Assembly: GCF_000757905.1 (NCBI RefSeq)
Contig: NZ_JRLH01000002.1
Origin: Arsenophonus nilaparvatae
GTDB lineage: Bacteria > Pseudomonadota > Gammaproteobacteria > Enterobacterales > Enterobacteriaceae
Direction: 5' to 3' (one strand)
DNA length: 64,000 bases
This document shows, piece by piece, positions 1-9,469 of the stretch (the first letter of the stretch is position 1; each line of letters opens with the position of its first letter). A program made the translations under genes and the position numbers. The notes under the pieces were generated by a model that was not told where the DNA came from, ran no database searches, and was given only the letters and a program-made list of their open reading frames with translations.

Positions 1-102
1 CTGGCCAGTTTATTGATTGTATTCACAGTCTAATGATCTGCTGTTTCTTTAAATATCAATACTATAATTACTTATATCATTATTGAAAACCACGGAGTGA
101 GA

Positions 103-1023
103 ATGCGGATTTTTATTACTGGCAGTACCGGCTTAATTGGCTCAAGACTTGTTCAACAACTGGTTATACATTCCCATACTATCACCGTATTGAGTCGATC
201 ATGCCAAAAAGTTTACAGCCTATTTGGTCGACATGTTGATTGTCTGACAAGCTTAAATGAGATTAATAATCTTGATGGTTTCGATGCCATTATTAATCTT
301 GCCGGTGAACCTATTGCAAATAAACCATGGACTAAGGAACAAAAAATAATTCTGTGTGAAAGCCGCTGGAAAATGACAGAACGCTTAAGCCAACTGATCA
401 ACGACAGTAAAAAACCACCAAAAACGTTTATTTCTGGTTCATCAGTTGGTTATTATGGTGATCAGGGACAAAGCGTTGTCACTGAATCCGATATGCCACA
501 TGCCGAATTCACTCACCAACTATGCCAAAAATGGGAATCATTGGCATTAGAAGCTGAAAGTGATAAAACACGCGTTTGTTTGCTACGAACCGGAGTGGTA
601 CTGGCGAAAGAAGGCGGTGTACTGAAGAAATTGTTACCGATATTTAAAGCCGGATTAGGCGGGCCAATCGGCAAAGGCAAACAATATATTCCCTGGATCC
701 ATATTGATGACGTTGTCAATGCGATTAATTACCTGCTTGAGTCACCTTCATTATCTGGTGCGTTTAATATTACTTCACCCTACCCGGTGCATAATGATCA
801 GTTCAGTGCAATACTGGCCGAAGTACTTAATCGTCCGGCAGTGATTAGAACGCCAGAATTTGTTATTAAATCGATTATGGGCGAATCTGCAGCATTAATG
901 TTAGGTGGGCAACAAGCGATTCCAAAGCGTCTTGAAGAAGCTGGATTTAAATTTCACTATATTGAATTAAAAGAAGCACTCGAGTCATTACTGTTAACTA
1001 CGTCGCAAGAGACCATTACTTAA
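103..1023 (+). CDS. yfcH: YfcH, NAD(P)-binding epimerase-like protein (SDR39U1 family)
   Basis: Extended short-chain dehydrogenase/epimerase-like protein of unknown substrate. The N-terminus MRIFITGSTGLIG is a Rossmann nucleotide-binding motif, and SGSSVGYYGDQG followed by PWIHIDDVV is typical of the YfcH/SDR39U1 family. The C-terminus (PKRLEEAGFKFHY) matches the family's terminal DUF1731 segment. I chose the ATG at 103 over the in-frame GTG at 97 because GGAG at 94-97 sits five bases before the ATG and because E. coli YfcH begins in the same way. That gives 306 residues, close to the family length. The 3' end overlaps the convergent ubiX by 8 bases. Its role is not established; the family call is firm. 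Confidence 0.9.
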   Translation: MRIFITGSTGLIGSRLVQQLVIHSHTITVLSRSCQKVYSLFGRHVDCLTSLNEINNLDGFDAIINLAGEPIANKPWTKEQKIILCESRWKMTERLSQLINDSKKPPKTFISGSSVGYYGDQGQSVVTESDMPHAEFTHQLCQKWESLALEAESDKTRVCLLRTGVVLAKEGGVLKKLLPIFKAGLGGPIGKGKQYIPWIHIDDVVNAINYLLESPSLSGAFNITSPYPVHNDQFSAILAEVLNRPAVIRTPEFVIKSIMGESAALMLGGQQAIPKRLEEAGFKFHYIELKEALESLLLTTSQETIT

Positions 1024-1591
1024 TACCTTGCCAACGAGTAAATAAGGTTTGTGGTAAGGTGATACCATATTGATCTAATATTCGATTGACAGTTTGATCG
1101 ACAATGTCCTGTACGGTTTCTGGCTGATGATAAAAGGCCGGCATCGGTGGAAAAATTATCGCGCCAATCTCTATGACATTCATCATTAATCTCAAATGAC
1201 CTAGGTGCAAAGGTGTTTCCCTGACACCCAAGATTAATTTACGCTTCTCTTTTAAAACCACATCAGCCGCCCGCGTAATTAATGTATCGTTATAACTGTT
1301 GGCAATACCAGATAACGTTTTTATTGAACACGGCATAATAATCATACCGGAGGCAATAAATGAACCAGAAGAAATCGCCGCAGCAATGTCTCTATCTTCA
1401 TAGACAACATCAGCCATTGCTAGAACATCGCGTAGGCGATAAGAGGTCTCCAGCGCTATAGTCTGCTTAGCTGCTGCACTGACAATTAAATGTGTTTCAA
1501 TCTCAGCAACAGAACGTAAAACTTCAAGTAAACGAATACCGTAAATTGCACCACTAGCGCCTGTCAATCCGATAATTATTCTCTGCATCAT
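1016..1591 (-). CDS. ubiX: Flavin prenyltransferase UbiX
   Basis: Makes prenylated FMN, the cofactor of the UbiD decarboxylase in ubiquinone synthesis, from FMN and dimethylallyl phosphate. The 191-residue protein has the flavodoxin-like start IIIGLTGASGAIYG and the conserved segments IIMPCSIKTLSGIANSYND and RETPLHLGHLRLM that build the FMN and prenyl-phosphate sites. It lies downstream of purF on the same strand, as in E. coli where cvpA-purF-ubiX are co-transcribed. The 92-base gap to purF shows no clear terminator. There are two tandem ATG codons (1591 and 1588); either could be used. The 3' end overlaps yfcH by 8 bases. Confidence 0.96.
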   Translation of the reverse strand: MMQRIIIGLTGASGAIYGIRLLEVLRSVAEIETHLIVSAAAKQTIALETSYRLRDVLAMADVVYEDRDIAAAISSGSFIASGMIIMPCSIKTLSGIANSYNDTLITRAADVVLKEKRKLILGVRETPLHLGHLRLMMNVIEIGAIIFPPMPAFYHQPETVQDIVDQTVNRILDQYGITLPQTLFTRWQGIK

Positions 1592-1683
1592 TTTTGCTCA
1601 ATAATAACGATAAAATAGATTTCAGTATTGTCAGCTTAACGATATCCGTTAAAGTCTAACTTAATTCAAACGATAACAACAAG

Positions 1684-3195
1684 TTAGCCTTCGTTGTAAA
1701 TTTCCAAATTTTCAATCTCATTATGTTCTTTTAACTGATCCTCCCTACGCAGATTTTCCAGATAATCCAAGTAAGCTTGATCAATATCCTTGGTAACATA
1801 AACCCCATTAAAAACCGAACACTCGAAAGTGGTGATATCAGGATTTTCCTCCCTCACAGCGGCAATCAGATCAGTAAGATCCTGAAAAATTAAATCATCA
1901 GCACCAATAAGTTGACGAATTTCATCCACTTCACGCCCATGGGCAATCAATTCATTAGCGGACGGCATATCAATACCATAAACATTCGGAAAACGAACTT
2001 CTGGTGATGCCGAAGCAAAATAGACCTTTTTGGCCCCAGCTTCGCGTGCTAACTCAACAATTTGTTCAGAGGTTGTTCCGCGCACAATAGAGTCATCGAC
2101 TAATAAAACATTTTTACCACGGAATTCGGCTCGATTGACATTCAGTTTACGACGTACCGACTTGCGTCTCTCCTGCTGTCCTGGCATGATAAAAGTACGT
2201 CCCACATAACGATTTTTAACAAAACCTTGGCGATAGGGTTTACCCAAAATATAAGCTATTTCCAGTGCGCTATCACAAGATGTTTCAGGGATCGGGATCA
2301 CAACATCAATCTCTAAATCCTGCCATTGACGGGCAATTTTGGCGCCCAATTTTTGCCCCATCCGCAACCGAGCTTTATTAACCGATATTTTATCGATAAA
2401 AGAATCTGGTCTGGCTAAATAGACAAACTCAAACAGACAAGGGGTTAATTGTGGATTTTCTGCACATTGCCGGCTGTAAAGTTCTCCCTGTTCAGTGATA
2501 TAAATCGCTTCACCAGGCGCGACATCACGCAAGAACTCAAAACCAAGGGTATCTAAAGCGACACTTTCCGAAGCAACCATGTACTCATTTTGACCGTCTT
2601 CCAATGTGCGCTTACCCAGTACCAGAGGGCGGATACCAAATGGGTCACGAAACGCCACTAAACCATGGCCAATAATCATTGCAACACAAGCATAAGCGCC
2701 ACGAACTTTGTTATGCATCGCAGCAATAGCGGTAAAAATATTTTCTGCAGTCAGCGGAAAATGATCAAATTGATCCAATTCATGGGCAAGCACATTGAGC
2801 AAGATTTCTGAATCTGAAGAAGTATTTACATGACGACGAGCCGTTTCAAATAACGTTTTTCTTAATTCATGTGCATTGGTCAAATTACCATTATGGGTCA
2901 ATGTAATACCAAAAGGAGAATTAACATAAAAAGGTTGCGCTTCGGAAGCGCTGGAGCTACCCGCGGTTGGGTAACGCACATGGCCAATTCCCATTTTACC
3001 CCGCAAACGCAGCATATGGCGAGCAGCAAATACATCTTTTACTAAGCCATTCGATTTACGTAGGCGAAATTGTTTATTTTCATCAATTGTTGCAATACCT
3101 GCAGCATCTTGCCCACGATGTTGAAGCACTGTTAGCGCATCATAAATTGATTGGTTAACTGGTGTAAAACCAGCAATACCGACAATACCGCACAT
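1684..3195 (-). CDS. purF: Amidophosphoribosyltransferase PurF
   Basis: Catalyses the first committed step of purine synthesis: PRPP plus glutamine gives 5-phosphoribosylamine. After Met1 the protein starts CGIVGIAG, so Cys2 is the N-terminal nucleophile of the glutaminase domain. The PRPP-binding motif VLLVDDSIVRGTTS lies near residues 364-377. The length of 503 residues matches E. coli PurF (505). It follows cvpA by 14 bases and shares its promoter region, where a PurR box is visible at 3769-3784. Nothing looks degenerate. Confidence 0.98.
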   Translation of the reverse strand: MCGIVGIAGFTPVNQSIYDALTVLQHRGQDAAGIATIDENKQFRLRKSNGLVKDVFAARHMLRLRGKMGIGHVRYPTAGSSSASEAQPFYVNSPFGITLTHNGNLTNAHELRKTLFETARRHVNTSSDSEILLNVLAHELDQFDHFPLTAENIFTAIAAMHNKVRGAYACVAMIIGHGLVAFRDPFGIRPLVLGKRTLEDGQNEYMVASESVALDTLGFEFLRDVAPGEAIYITEQGELYSRQCAENPQLTPCLFEFVYLARPDSFIDKISVNKARLRMGQKLGAKIARQWQDLEIDVVIPIPETSCDSALEIAYILGKPYRQGFVKNRYVGRTFIMPGQQERRKSVRRKLNVNRAEFRGKNVLLVDDSIVRGTTSEQIVELAREAGAKKVYFASASPEVRFPNVYGIDMPSANELIAHGREVDEIRQLIGADDLIFQDLTDLIAAVREENPDITTFECSVFNGVYVTKDIDQAYLDYLENLRREDQLKEHNEIENLEIYNEG

Positions 3196-3209
3196 CTACT
3201 TTTTCCTTA

Positions 3210-3713
3210 TCAACCAAACGGAGTGATATTTTCAGGTAAAAAACTTGACGCATTTTTTAAATAATCAAAAAACCATCTAATAATATGACTAAATTGGGGT
3301 ATCAATTCAGAACGTTGCCAATCTTCACTTTTTGGCAAGGGAGTAAAAGTATCCAGGAAAAACAGGATTGCCGACACAATTAATATACCGCGTAATACAC
3401 CAAAACAGACGCCTAACACGCGATCAGTACCTGATAATCCTGTTCGCTCAACTAACGAGCTAATCACATAATTGACTACCGCACCCACAATTAAAGTGGC
3501 GATAAATAAAATTGCAATCGCAATACCATTTCTAATCAGCGTGTCATCGAAGCGAGTGAGATAAGTCGCCAGATAAGGATAAAATTGGCTGGCAACAAAA
3601 AAAGCACAACCCCAAGTAATAAGTGACAAAGCTTCCCGTACAAAACCACGAATTAAACTAACCAAGGCCGAAAAGCAAATAATGGCAATAATAGCGTAAT
3701 CAATCCAAACCAT
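3210..3713 (-). CDS. cvpA: CvpA family inner-membrane protein
   Basis: Colicin V production protein, a small inner-membrane protein with about four hydrophobic segments (near residues 5-22, 28-45, 65-88 and 100-120). The family is linked to envelope homeostasis and bile or detergent resistance. The start MVWIDYAIIAIICFSALVSL and the following GFVREALSLITWG are the family signature. It has 167 residues against 162 in E. coli. It is the first gene of the cvpA-purF-ubiX unit, and the PurR box lies 56 bases upstream of its start codon. The biochemical role remains uncertain in all species. Confidence 0.95.
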   Translation of the reverse strand: MVWIDYAIIAIICFSALVSLIRGFVREALSLITWGCAFFVASQFYPYLATYLTRFDDTLIRNGIAIAILFIATLIVGAVVNYVISSLVERTGLSGTDRVLGVCFGVLRGILIVSAILFFLDTFTPLPKSEDWQRSELIPQFSHIIRWFFDYLKNASSFLPENITPFG

Positions 3714-3768
3714 AATTTTAATCCAAAAAATTAAATATTCAGCATGGTCGAACGCATTCTAGCAGAAA

Positions 3769-3784
3769 ACGAAAACGTTTGCGT
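3769..3784 (-). promoter_or_regulatory. PurR operator upstream of cvpA-purF
   Basis: Read on the minus strand the site is ACGCAAACGTTTTCGT, which differs from the ideal PurR box ACGCAAACGTTTGCGT at one base. It is centred about 63 bases upstream of the cvpA start codon, the same arrangement as in E. coli, where PurR with bound hypoxanthine or guanine represses this operon. Assignment rests on the sequence match and on location. Confidence 0.85.
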
Positions 3785-3904
3785 TAGATATTTTGCTGAA
3801 AAGTAGCAATAAATTGCGGCGCAAAGATAAATCATGATCGCCGCAGGAATAATTAATATAACTGTTTAGTATCAATATGTTTTATCTATTAGTACATACC
3901 CATT

Positions 3905-4513
3905 TTACGGTTTATAACCGCGTATTTGCCCCTGTAAGCCGGTTAAATCTTTCAATTCCGACAAACTGGATTGCAATTTATCTCTCGAAGCATTTGGGCC
4001 AACAAAAATTCGAGTTAATTGACCATTAATTGGTAATGATGGCTCGGTATAAACCTGGTAGCCAGATAAACGTAATTTGGCAATAATTTCTTCCACTTTT
4101 GCTGCATTTTTCAGTACTGCCAACTGAATAACATAAGCCCGCGCCTGCGGTGCTTGAGTTTTCTCATTTGACTTAGTGATATGTTCTGGCACTAGCGCGG
4201 GTTTTTCAACTTTGACAGCTGGTTTAGACTTTGCTTGTTGCTGAGCGGACAGACTATCTGCTGATTTGGCCTTCGAATCAGAAGTGGCCTCAGAAATCAT
4301 GGCTTCTGCAGAAGATGCCGCTAGTGGTTTCGGATTAATCGGCGCAATAGGTTCAATTTCATATTCATCGCTGGCTTTAGGCACCAAAGGGATCGCTGCA
4401 AATTCAGTCTCATTATATTTCTTATTACCATCCAATAATATGGGTAATACAATAACACCAACTGCAACAATAACAATCGTTCCCACCAAACGGTTTTGAA
4501 ACTTACTGGCCAC
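3905..4513 (-). CDS. dedD: DedD, SPOR-domain cell-division protein
   Basis: Inner-membrane division protein that localises to the septum by binding denuded peptidoglycan. It starts at a GTG (MASKFQNRLVGTIVIVAVG), identical in its first residues to E. coli DedD. One membrane helix lies at about residues 9-25, followed by a Lys/Pro/Ala-rich periplasmic linker and a C-terminal SPOR domain from about residue 125 (AYVIQLAVLKNAAKVEEI ... RIFVGPNASRDKL). The start overlaps the end of folC by 11 bases, suggesting translational coupling. It has 202 residues; E. coli DedD is slightly longer, the difference lying in the linker. Confidence 0.94.
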   Translation of the reverse strand: MASKFQNRLVGTIVIVAVGVIVLPILLDGNKKYNETEFAAIPLVPKASDEYEIEPIAPINPKPLAASSAEAMISEATSDSKAKSADSLSAQQQAKSKPAVKVEKPALVPEHITKSNEKTQAPQARAYVIQLAVLKNAAKVEEIIAKLRLSGYQVYTEPSLPINGQLTRIFVGPNASRDKLQSSLSELKDLTGLQGQIRGYKP

Positions 4514-5789
4514 TTAAACTTTCCTCTTTTGTCTGCAGTTCCATAACCTCTGCAACAGTATGAAATGAGCCACAAACCAACACAATGTCCTGTTTGTCAG
4601 CCTCAGCCATAGCCTGCAACCAGGCATCTTTGACCGTCGCAAATTGATATGGCGATTCAACATACTGCGCTAATTGCGCTGCATCGGCACCGCGTATCCC
4701 ACTTAATGAAGCGAGATACCATTTATCAACCTGCGCAGCCAAATAAGATAAAGTACTTTTTATATCTTTATCGGCTAACATCGCTACAACGGCATGAACT
4801 TTAGTATTTTTCTGCCTGGGTAAGCGAGCTAGTCTATCGGCTAAATAAGCTGCCGCATGGGGATTGTGCGCAACATCTAAAATTACACAAGGTTGCTCGC
4901 AGATAATTTGAAAACGTCCCGGTAATTTCGCCTTAATCAATCCCTGCTGAATAGCAGACAATGATATCGCCTGCCCAATGGCATCACCCTGTTTGATTAA
5001 ACAATCAATAATTGCCAATGCGGTTGCAGCATTGGCCAGTGGGACATTTGGCACAGGTAACTGTTTAAAATCGTGATCATGGGATCGCCAATGCCAATGA
5101 TCACTTTGTAGCTCAAATTGCCAATCTACTCCATAACGAAATAACTTTGCCCCTAAGGTTTGAGCCACTTGATTAATCGACTGTGGCATATCCGGTTCAC
5201 CCACAACCGCATAGCGTCCTGAGCGAAAAATACCGGCTTTTTCGTAGCCAATCTGTTCACGATCACCACCAAGCCAGTCAATGTGATCCAATGCAATGCT
5301 AGTGATGGCAGCAATATCCGCATCGACGATATTGGTTGCATCTAACCGTCCACCCAAACCAACTTCTAAAATAACCACATCAAGTTTAGCTTGTTTAAAT
5401 AGCTGTAAAGCAGCTAAGGTGCCATATTCAAAATAGGTCAGCGTTGTTGTGCTACGTTTCGATTCAATATCGGCAAAAACCCGACAAAATTCAGCTTCAG
5501 CTAACATTTTACCCTGGATCCTAACGCGCTCAGTATAATCTAACAGGTGAGGAGAACTATAAACGCCGACTTTTAATCCTGCTTCGATTAAAATAGATTC
5601 CAATGTATGGCAAGTCGTTCCTTTACCATTAGTGCCAGCAACAGTAACGACTTTCGGGGCGGGATATAAAAGATCCAGCTGTCGAGCGACGACACCAACC
5701 CGCTCAAGCCCCATATCGATAATTTTGCTATGCTGCTGGGTTAAATAAGTTAACCAGGTAGCTAAAGAAGAGGTTACCTCTGGTATCAT
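4503..5789 (-). CDS. folC: Bifunctional folylpolyglutamate / dihydrofolate synthase FolC
   Basis: Adds L-glutamate to dihydropteroate and to tetrahydrofolates with ATP. The ATP P-loop TVAGTNGKGTTCHTLESI and the EVGLGGRLDATN segment of the Mur-ligase-like fold are present, and DVAHNPHAA marks the C-terminal domain. An open frame extends further upstream, into accD, but the start MIPEVTSSLATWL at 5789 aligns with the E. coli N-terminus and lies 19 bases after the accD stop. It gives 428 residues against 422 in E. coli. The ribosome-binding site is weak, so coupling to accD is likely. Confidence 0.95.
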   Translation of the reverse strand: MIPEVTSSLATWLTYLTQQHSKIIDMGLERVGVVARQLDLLYPAPKVVTVAGTNGKGTTCHTLESILIEAGLKVGVYSSPHLLDYTERVRIQGKMLAEAEFCRVFADIESKRSTTTLTYFEYGTLAALQLFKQAKLDVVILEVGLGGRLDATNIVDADIAAITSIALDHIDWLGGDREQIGYEKAGIFRSGRYAVVGEPDMPQSINQVAQTLGAKLFRYGVDWQFELQSDHWHWRSHDHDFKQLPVPNVPLANAATALAIIDCLIKQGDAIGQAISLSAIQQGLIKAKLPGRFQIICEQPCVILDVAHNPHAAAYLADRLARLPRQKNTKVHAVVAMLADKDIKSTLSYLAAQVDKWYLASLSGIRGADAAQLAQYVESPYQFATVKDAWLQAMAEADKQDIVLVCGSFHTVAEVMELQTKEESLSGQ

Positions 5790-5808
5790 TAAGGGTTCAG
5801 ATATCTTC

Positions 5809-6762
5809 TCATTTTTGATCTGATTTGTTGTCAATTTCGGGTTTCTCACGATAGGGTGGCTCCAGATCATCGTCAACTAAGGTAATAACATCAATTTGAC
5901 TTGCATCTTGAACGGTTTGATGGGTAAGCATCGCCAGTATTTCGGCTAATTTGTCCCTCATTTCAGGCCGTCTGACAATCATATCAATCGCACCTTTTTC
6001 AATCAGAAATTCACTGCGCTGAAAACCTGGTGGTAATTTTTCACGAACCGTTTGCTCAATAACCCGAGGACCAGCAAAGCCGATTAACGCTTTAGGTTCA
6101 GCAACATTAATATCGCCTAACATGGCTAAACTTGCTGATACACCGCCCATAGTTGGATCGGTAAGTACTGAGATATAGGGAAGCCCTCGTTCCTGCATCT
6201 TCGCCAGTGCCGCACTGGTCTTTGCCATTTGCATCAAGGACATTAATGCTTCTTGCATGCGAGCACCGCCACTGGCAGAAAAACAAACTAACGGACAATT
6301 ATCTTCCAGTGCTTGCTCTACCGCACGCACAAAACGTGCACCAACAACTGAAGCCATTGAGCCGCCCATAAAAGCAAATTCAAAAGCGGCTACAATGACC
6401 GGCATACCTTTAAGCGAGCCTTTCATCACGATTAAAGCATCTTTTTCATGTGTCGCTTTTTGTGCTGCTGATATGCGATCTTTATATTTCTTGGAATCAC
6501 GAAATTTTAAAATATCTTTCGGCTCTAATTCACTACCTAATTCAGCCGTGGTTCCTTCATCAAGAAAAGAGGCCAGACGTTGACGGGCCGAAATACGCAT
6601 ATGATGATCACATTTTGGACATACGGCTAAATTACTTTCTAATTCAGCGCGATAGAGTACTTGCCCGCAGCTATCACATTTTGTCCAAACCCCTTCAGGG
6701 ATACTCGCTTTACGGGTCTGGCTAATATTGCTTTTATTAAGAATCTTTTCAATCCAGCTCAT
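5809..6762 (-). CDS. accD: Acetyl-CoA carboxylase carboxyltransferase subunit beta AccD
   Basis: With AccA it forms the carboxyltransferase that moves the carboxyl group from carboxybiotin to acetyl-CoA, giving malonyl-CoA for fatty-acid synthesis. The N-terminal zinc ribbon has Cys29, Cys32, Cys48 and Cys51. The crotonase-like domain shows SASGGARMQEALMSLMQMAK and TDPTMGGVSASLAMLGD, the acyl-CoA and carboxybiotin regions. At 317 residues it is slightly longer than E. coli AccD (304) because of a charged C-terminal tail. The order accD-folC-dedD is conserved. Confidence 0.98.
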   Translation of the reverse strand: MSWIEKILNKSNISQTRKASIPEGVWTKCDSCGQVLYRAELESNLAVCPKCDHHMRISARQRLASFLDEGTTAELGSELEPKDILKFRDSKKYKDRISAAQKATHEKDALIVMKGSLKGMPVIVAAFEFAFMGGSMASVVGARFVRAVEQALEDNCPLVCFSASGGARMQEALMSLMQMAKTSAALAKMQERGLPYISVLTDPTMGGVSASLAMLGDINVAEPKALIGFAGPRVIEQTVREKLPPGFQRSEFLIEKGAIDMIVRRPEMRDKLAEILAMLTHQTVQDASQIDVITLVDDDLEPPYREKPEIDNKSDQK

Positions 6763-6871
6763 TAATAGACCTTTCTGTCTGAAATTACATTATCAGTCTC
6801 ATTATTATGTTAATCATTAAACCACAATGACAAAGCATAGTGGATAAAAAACTGATCAAACCTGCTAATGA

Positions 6872-7552
6872 CTATCTATTTTTTGGTTTAACAACCTGTT
6901 TTTCTTTTATTGATGATCGACGATAACGCCAAATCTCAATAATACCCGGCAGAATAGAAATTAAAATAATTGCCACAATTAATAATTTTAAATTCTGCTG
7001 AACAATTGGCAAATCACCAAAAAAGTAACCCGCGTAAGTAAATAATAGAACCCATATTAAAGCCCCGGCCACATTATAAAAAGCAAAATGCCGATATGAC
7101 ATTTTTCCCATCCCTGCGACAAATGGAGCAAACGTTCTAATAATAGGTATAAATCTAGCTAAAATAATCGCTTTACCACCATGTTTTTCATAAAATTGGT
7201 GTGTTTTTTCCAAATAAACCCGTCGAAAAATTTTTGAATTAGGATTGCTAAATAGACGCTCGCCGAATAAACGACCAATAGTATAATTAACCGCATCACC
7301 AATAATTGCTGCAATAATTATTAATACTACCATTAAATGAACATTAAGATCATTGCTCTCCAGTGCCGTTAATGCCCCAGCAACAAATAATAGGGAGTCA
7401 CCCGGTAAAAAAGGCGTAACAATTAATCCAGTTTCGCAAAATACTATCAAAAATAGAATGGCATATAGCCAAATACCATATTCAGCAACCAGCTCAGCTA
7501 AATGAAGATCGATGTGTATAATAAAATCAATAATAAAAGTAATAAATTCCAT
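6872..7552 (-). CDS. dedA: DedA family membrane protein
   Basis: Inner-membrane protein of the DedA/SNARE-associated family, proposed in other work to act in lipid flipping and envelope homeostasis. The family motif is visible: FCETGLIVTPFLPGDSLLF near the N-terminus, then GDAVNYTIGRLFG, and the Arg- and Gly-rich ARFIPIIRTFAPFVAGMGKM, which carries the conserved FxRxxPxxR-type sequence. It has 226 residues, with hydrophobic re-entrant and membrane segments throughout and a basic C-terminus. It lies between truA and accD as in E. coli. Confidence 0.95.
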   Translation of the reverse strand: MEFITFIIDFIIHIDLHLAELVAEYGIWLYAILFLIVFCETGLIVTPFLPGDSLLFVAGALTALESNDLNVHLMVVLIIIAAIIGDAVNYTIGRLFGERLFSNPNSKIFRRVYLEKTHQFYEKHGGKAIILARFIPIIRTFAPFVAGMGKMSYRHFAFYNVAGALIWVLLFTYAGYFFGDLPIVQQNLKLLIVAIILISILPGIIEIWRYRRSSIKEKQVVKPKNR

Positions 7553-7610
7553 AAAAAATCCAACAGTTGACAGCTTCAGCGCTGTGTAATTAAACGCAAA
7601 ATTAAATTCA

Positions 7611-8426
7611 TTATTCTGGTAAAAAAAGCGGTCCTACGATCGTTGTAGGTAATTTATATTTTGCCGGATAATCGACAGCAACTAAATAGAGCCCCTCTGC
7701 TTTTGCAGTCGCCGCCGCTTTTGTTCTATCTTTCAATGCTAAAAGCTCTGCTACCCAACTAATATCCTGATCACCACACCCTACTGCCAGCAAACTACCA
7801 ACAATATTGCGTACCATATGATGAACAAAGGCATTAGCTTTAATATCAACCACAATATAGTCACCATAACGGTTGACATGAACATGCTTTATATTACGCC
7901 AAGGTGATTTAGATTGACACTGAATAGCCCTAAATGAAGTAAAATCCTGCTCCCCAACCAATGCCTGAGCGGCAAGATGCATTTTTTCCGCATCTAAAGG
8001 GACATGGTAATGCGTTACGCCTGCGGCTAATATCGCAGGTCTAAGTCGATGATTGAAAATAATATAACGATATCGACGCGCGGTGGCAGAAAAACGAGCA
8101 TGAAAATCTGGCTCAACAATTTTGCACCACTGTACTGCAATGTCGGATGGTAAGTAACTATTAACCCCCATCGTCCAGGCAGAATCTTTACGTATGACAG
8201 ATGTTTCAAAATGGATAACCTGACCAGTCGCATGCACACCTGCATCAGTGCGCCCGGCGCAATAAACGTGGATAGATTCATTGGCAACTTTTGTTAGCGC
8301 GAACTCCAAACAAGCTTGAATACTTTTTACCTGTTGTTGACGCTGCCAGCCATAATAATGGCTACCATCATACTCAATGCCTAACGCAATTTTAGCCATC
8401 GACAAAGGGGGTTGCTTCTCCAACAT
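7611..8426 (-). CDS. truA: tRNA pseudouridine(38-40) synthase TruA
   Basis: Converts uridines 38-40 of the tRNA anticodon arm to pseudouridine. The catalytic aspartate is in CAGRTDAGVHATGQV (Asp61 from the first Met), preceded by LGIEYDGSHYYGWQRQ. The ATG at 8426 overlaps the usg stop in a TAATG junction, indicating coupling. A second Met (codon 10, 8399) would give an N-terminus closer to MAKIALGIEYDG. E. coli TruA has about the same leader length as the longer form, so I keep the overlap start. It has 271 residues. Confidence 0.96.
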   Translation of the reverse strand: MLEKQPPLSMAKIALGIEYDGSHYYGWQRQQQVKSIQACLEFALTKVANESIHVYCAGRTDAGVHATGQVIHFETSVIRKDSAWTMGVNSYLPSDIAVQWCKIVEPDFHARFSATARRYRYIIFNHRLRPAILAAGVTHYHVPLDAEKMHLAAQALVGEQDFTSFRAIQCQSKSPWRNIKHVHVNRYGDYIVVDIKANAFVHHMVRNIVGSLLAVGCGDQDISWVAELLALKDRTKAAATAKAEGLYLVAVDYPAKYKLPTTIVGPLFLPE

Positions 8427-9436
8427 TAATAATATTGCTCCTGCACTAATCGCTCCGCAGTTTCTATTAACATTCGAGCACCACCAAACCGGGTATTATC
8501 GGCAACCGACCAAAACTGTAATATCTCAGGTGCACCATAATCATTACGCATACAACCAATACTTAATCGATCACTACCTGAAGCATCGGTTACTTGAGTT
8601 GGAAAATCATCCTCGCAAACTAGCTCAATATCATCAAATTGAGCAATTTCTTGCCAGGCTTCTTGTACAGTCATTGGACGTAATGTTTCCACATGAACCA
8701 CTTGTGCATTGCCATAAAAAACCGGTGCTTGTAAGCAACTGACAATAATAGATAACCCATCATTTTGTAAAATTTTACGCACTTGATCAACTAAACTGCG
8801 CTCCTGTGGTGCAGAGCCTTCATCATCACTTAATAATGGTAATAGATTAAATGCTAGCTGCTTAATAAAACGTTCATTATCAACGGGTAAACCGTTTAAT
8901 AATCGGGCACTTTGACCCGCCAATTCATCCACTGCACTTTTGCCATGCACCGAAACTGAAAACAGATTGGTTAAAATTAAACGATGAATGCCGGCAACAT
9001 TAATTAGCGGTTTAACGGCGACTAACAATTGACTGACATAGCTATCAGCAACGGCAATAATATTACGGTTACGATAATTAGCCAATAGATGGGGATTAAC
9101 ACTCGGTACCACTAATGGAATATCTGGCTCCAGCGCAAATAAACCACTACTATCAATGACAATACAACCATCTTGCGCTGCTTGCTCTGCATAACGAGCG
9201 GATGCTTCCTTACCAGCAACAAAAAAAGCTAATTGCACCTGTGTCCAGTCAAATAATTGAGCATCAATAACCGTATATTGCTTGCCATTAAAACGAATGC
9301 TTTCTCCCGCACTATTTTCACTGGCCAATAGAAATAACTCACCAACAGGAAACTGACGTTCTTGTAATAAACTCAATACGGCTTCTCCGACCGCACCAGT
9401 AGCACCTAATAGTGCAATATTCCAACCTTCTGTCAT
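8426..9436 (-). CDS. usg: USG-1, aspartate-semialdehyde dehydrogenase-like protein
   Basis: Homologue of aspartate-beta-semialdehyde dehydrogenase whose enzymatic activity in E. coli has not been shown. The Rossmann motif NIALLGATGAVGEAVL is intact and IDSSGLFALEPDIPLVVPSVNP is conserved. Where the true enzyme has its catalytic Cys, this protein reads VADSYVSQLLVAV, as in the Usg subfamily, which argues against Asd activity. The frame is open nine codons further upstream, but the Met at 9436 (MTEGWNIALLG) matches E. coli MSEGWNIAVLG and has GGAG ten bases upstream. It has 336 residues and lies between pdxB and truA, as in E. coli. Confidence 0.94.
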   Translation of the reverse strand: MTEGWNIALLGATGAVGEAVLSLLQERQFPVGELFLLASENSAGESIRFNGKQYTVIDAQLFDWTQVQLAFFVAGKEASARYAEQAAQDGCIVIDSSGLFALEPDIPLVVPSVNPHLLANYRNRNIIAVADSYVSQLLVAVKPLINVAGIHRLILTNLFSVSVHGKSAVDELAGQSARLLNGLPVDNERFIKQLAFNLLPLLSDDEGSAPQERSLVDQVRKILQNDGLSIIVSCLQAPVFYGNAQVVHVETLRPMTVQEAWQEIAQFDDIELVCEDDFPTQVTDASGSDRLSIGCMRNDYGAPEILQFWSVADNTRFGGARMLIETAERLVQEQYY

Positions 9437-9469
9437 GTTGGTTTTCTCCAATTTCATTAGCATGCTTAA

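Noticed and set aside
1..33. Possible C-terminus (LASLLIVFTV, then stop) of a gene running into the window
   Set aside because: Ten hydrophobic codons are too few to tell a gene end from chance in AT-rich DNA.
8377..8742. Open frame of 121 codons opposite the end of usg and start of truA
   Set aside because: It lies fully antisense to two conserved genes and has no ribosome site or recognisable domain.
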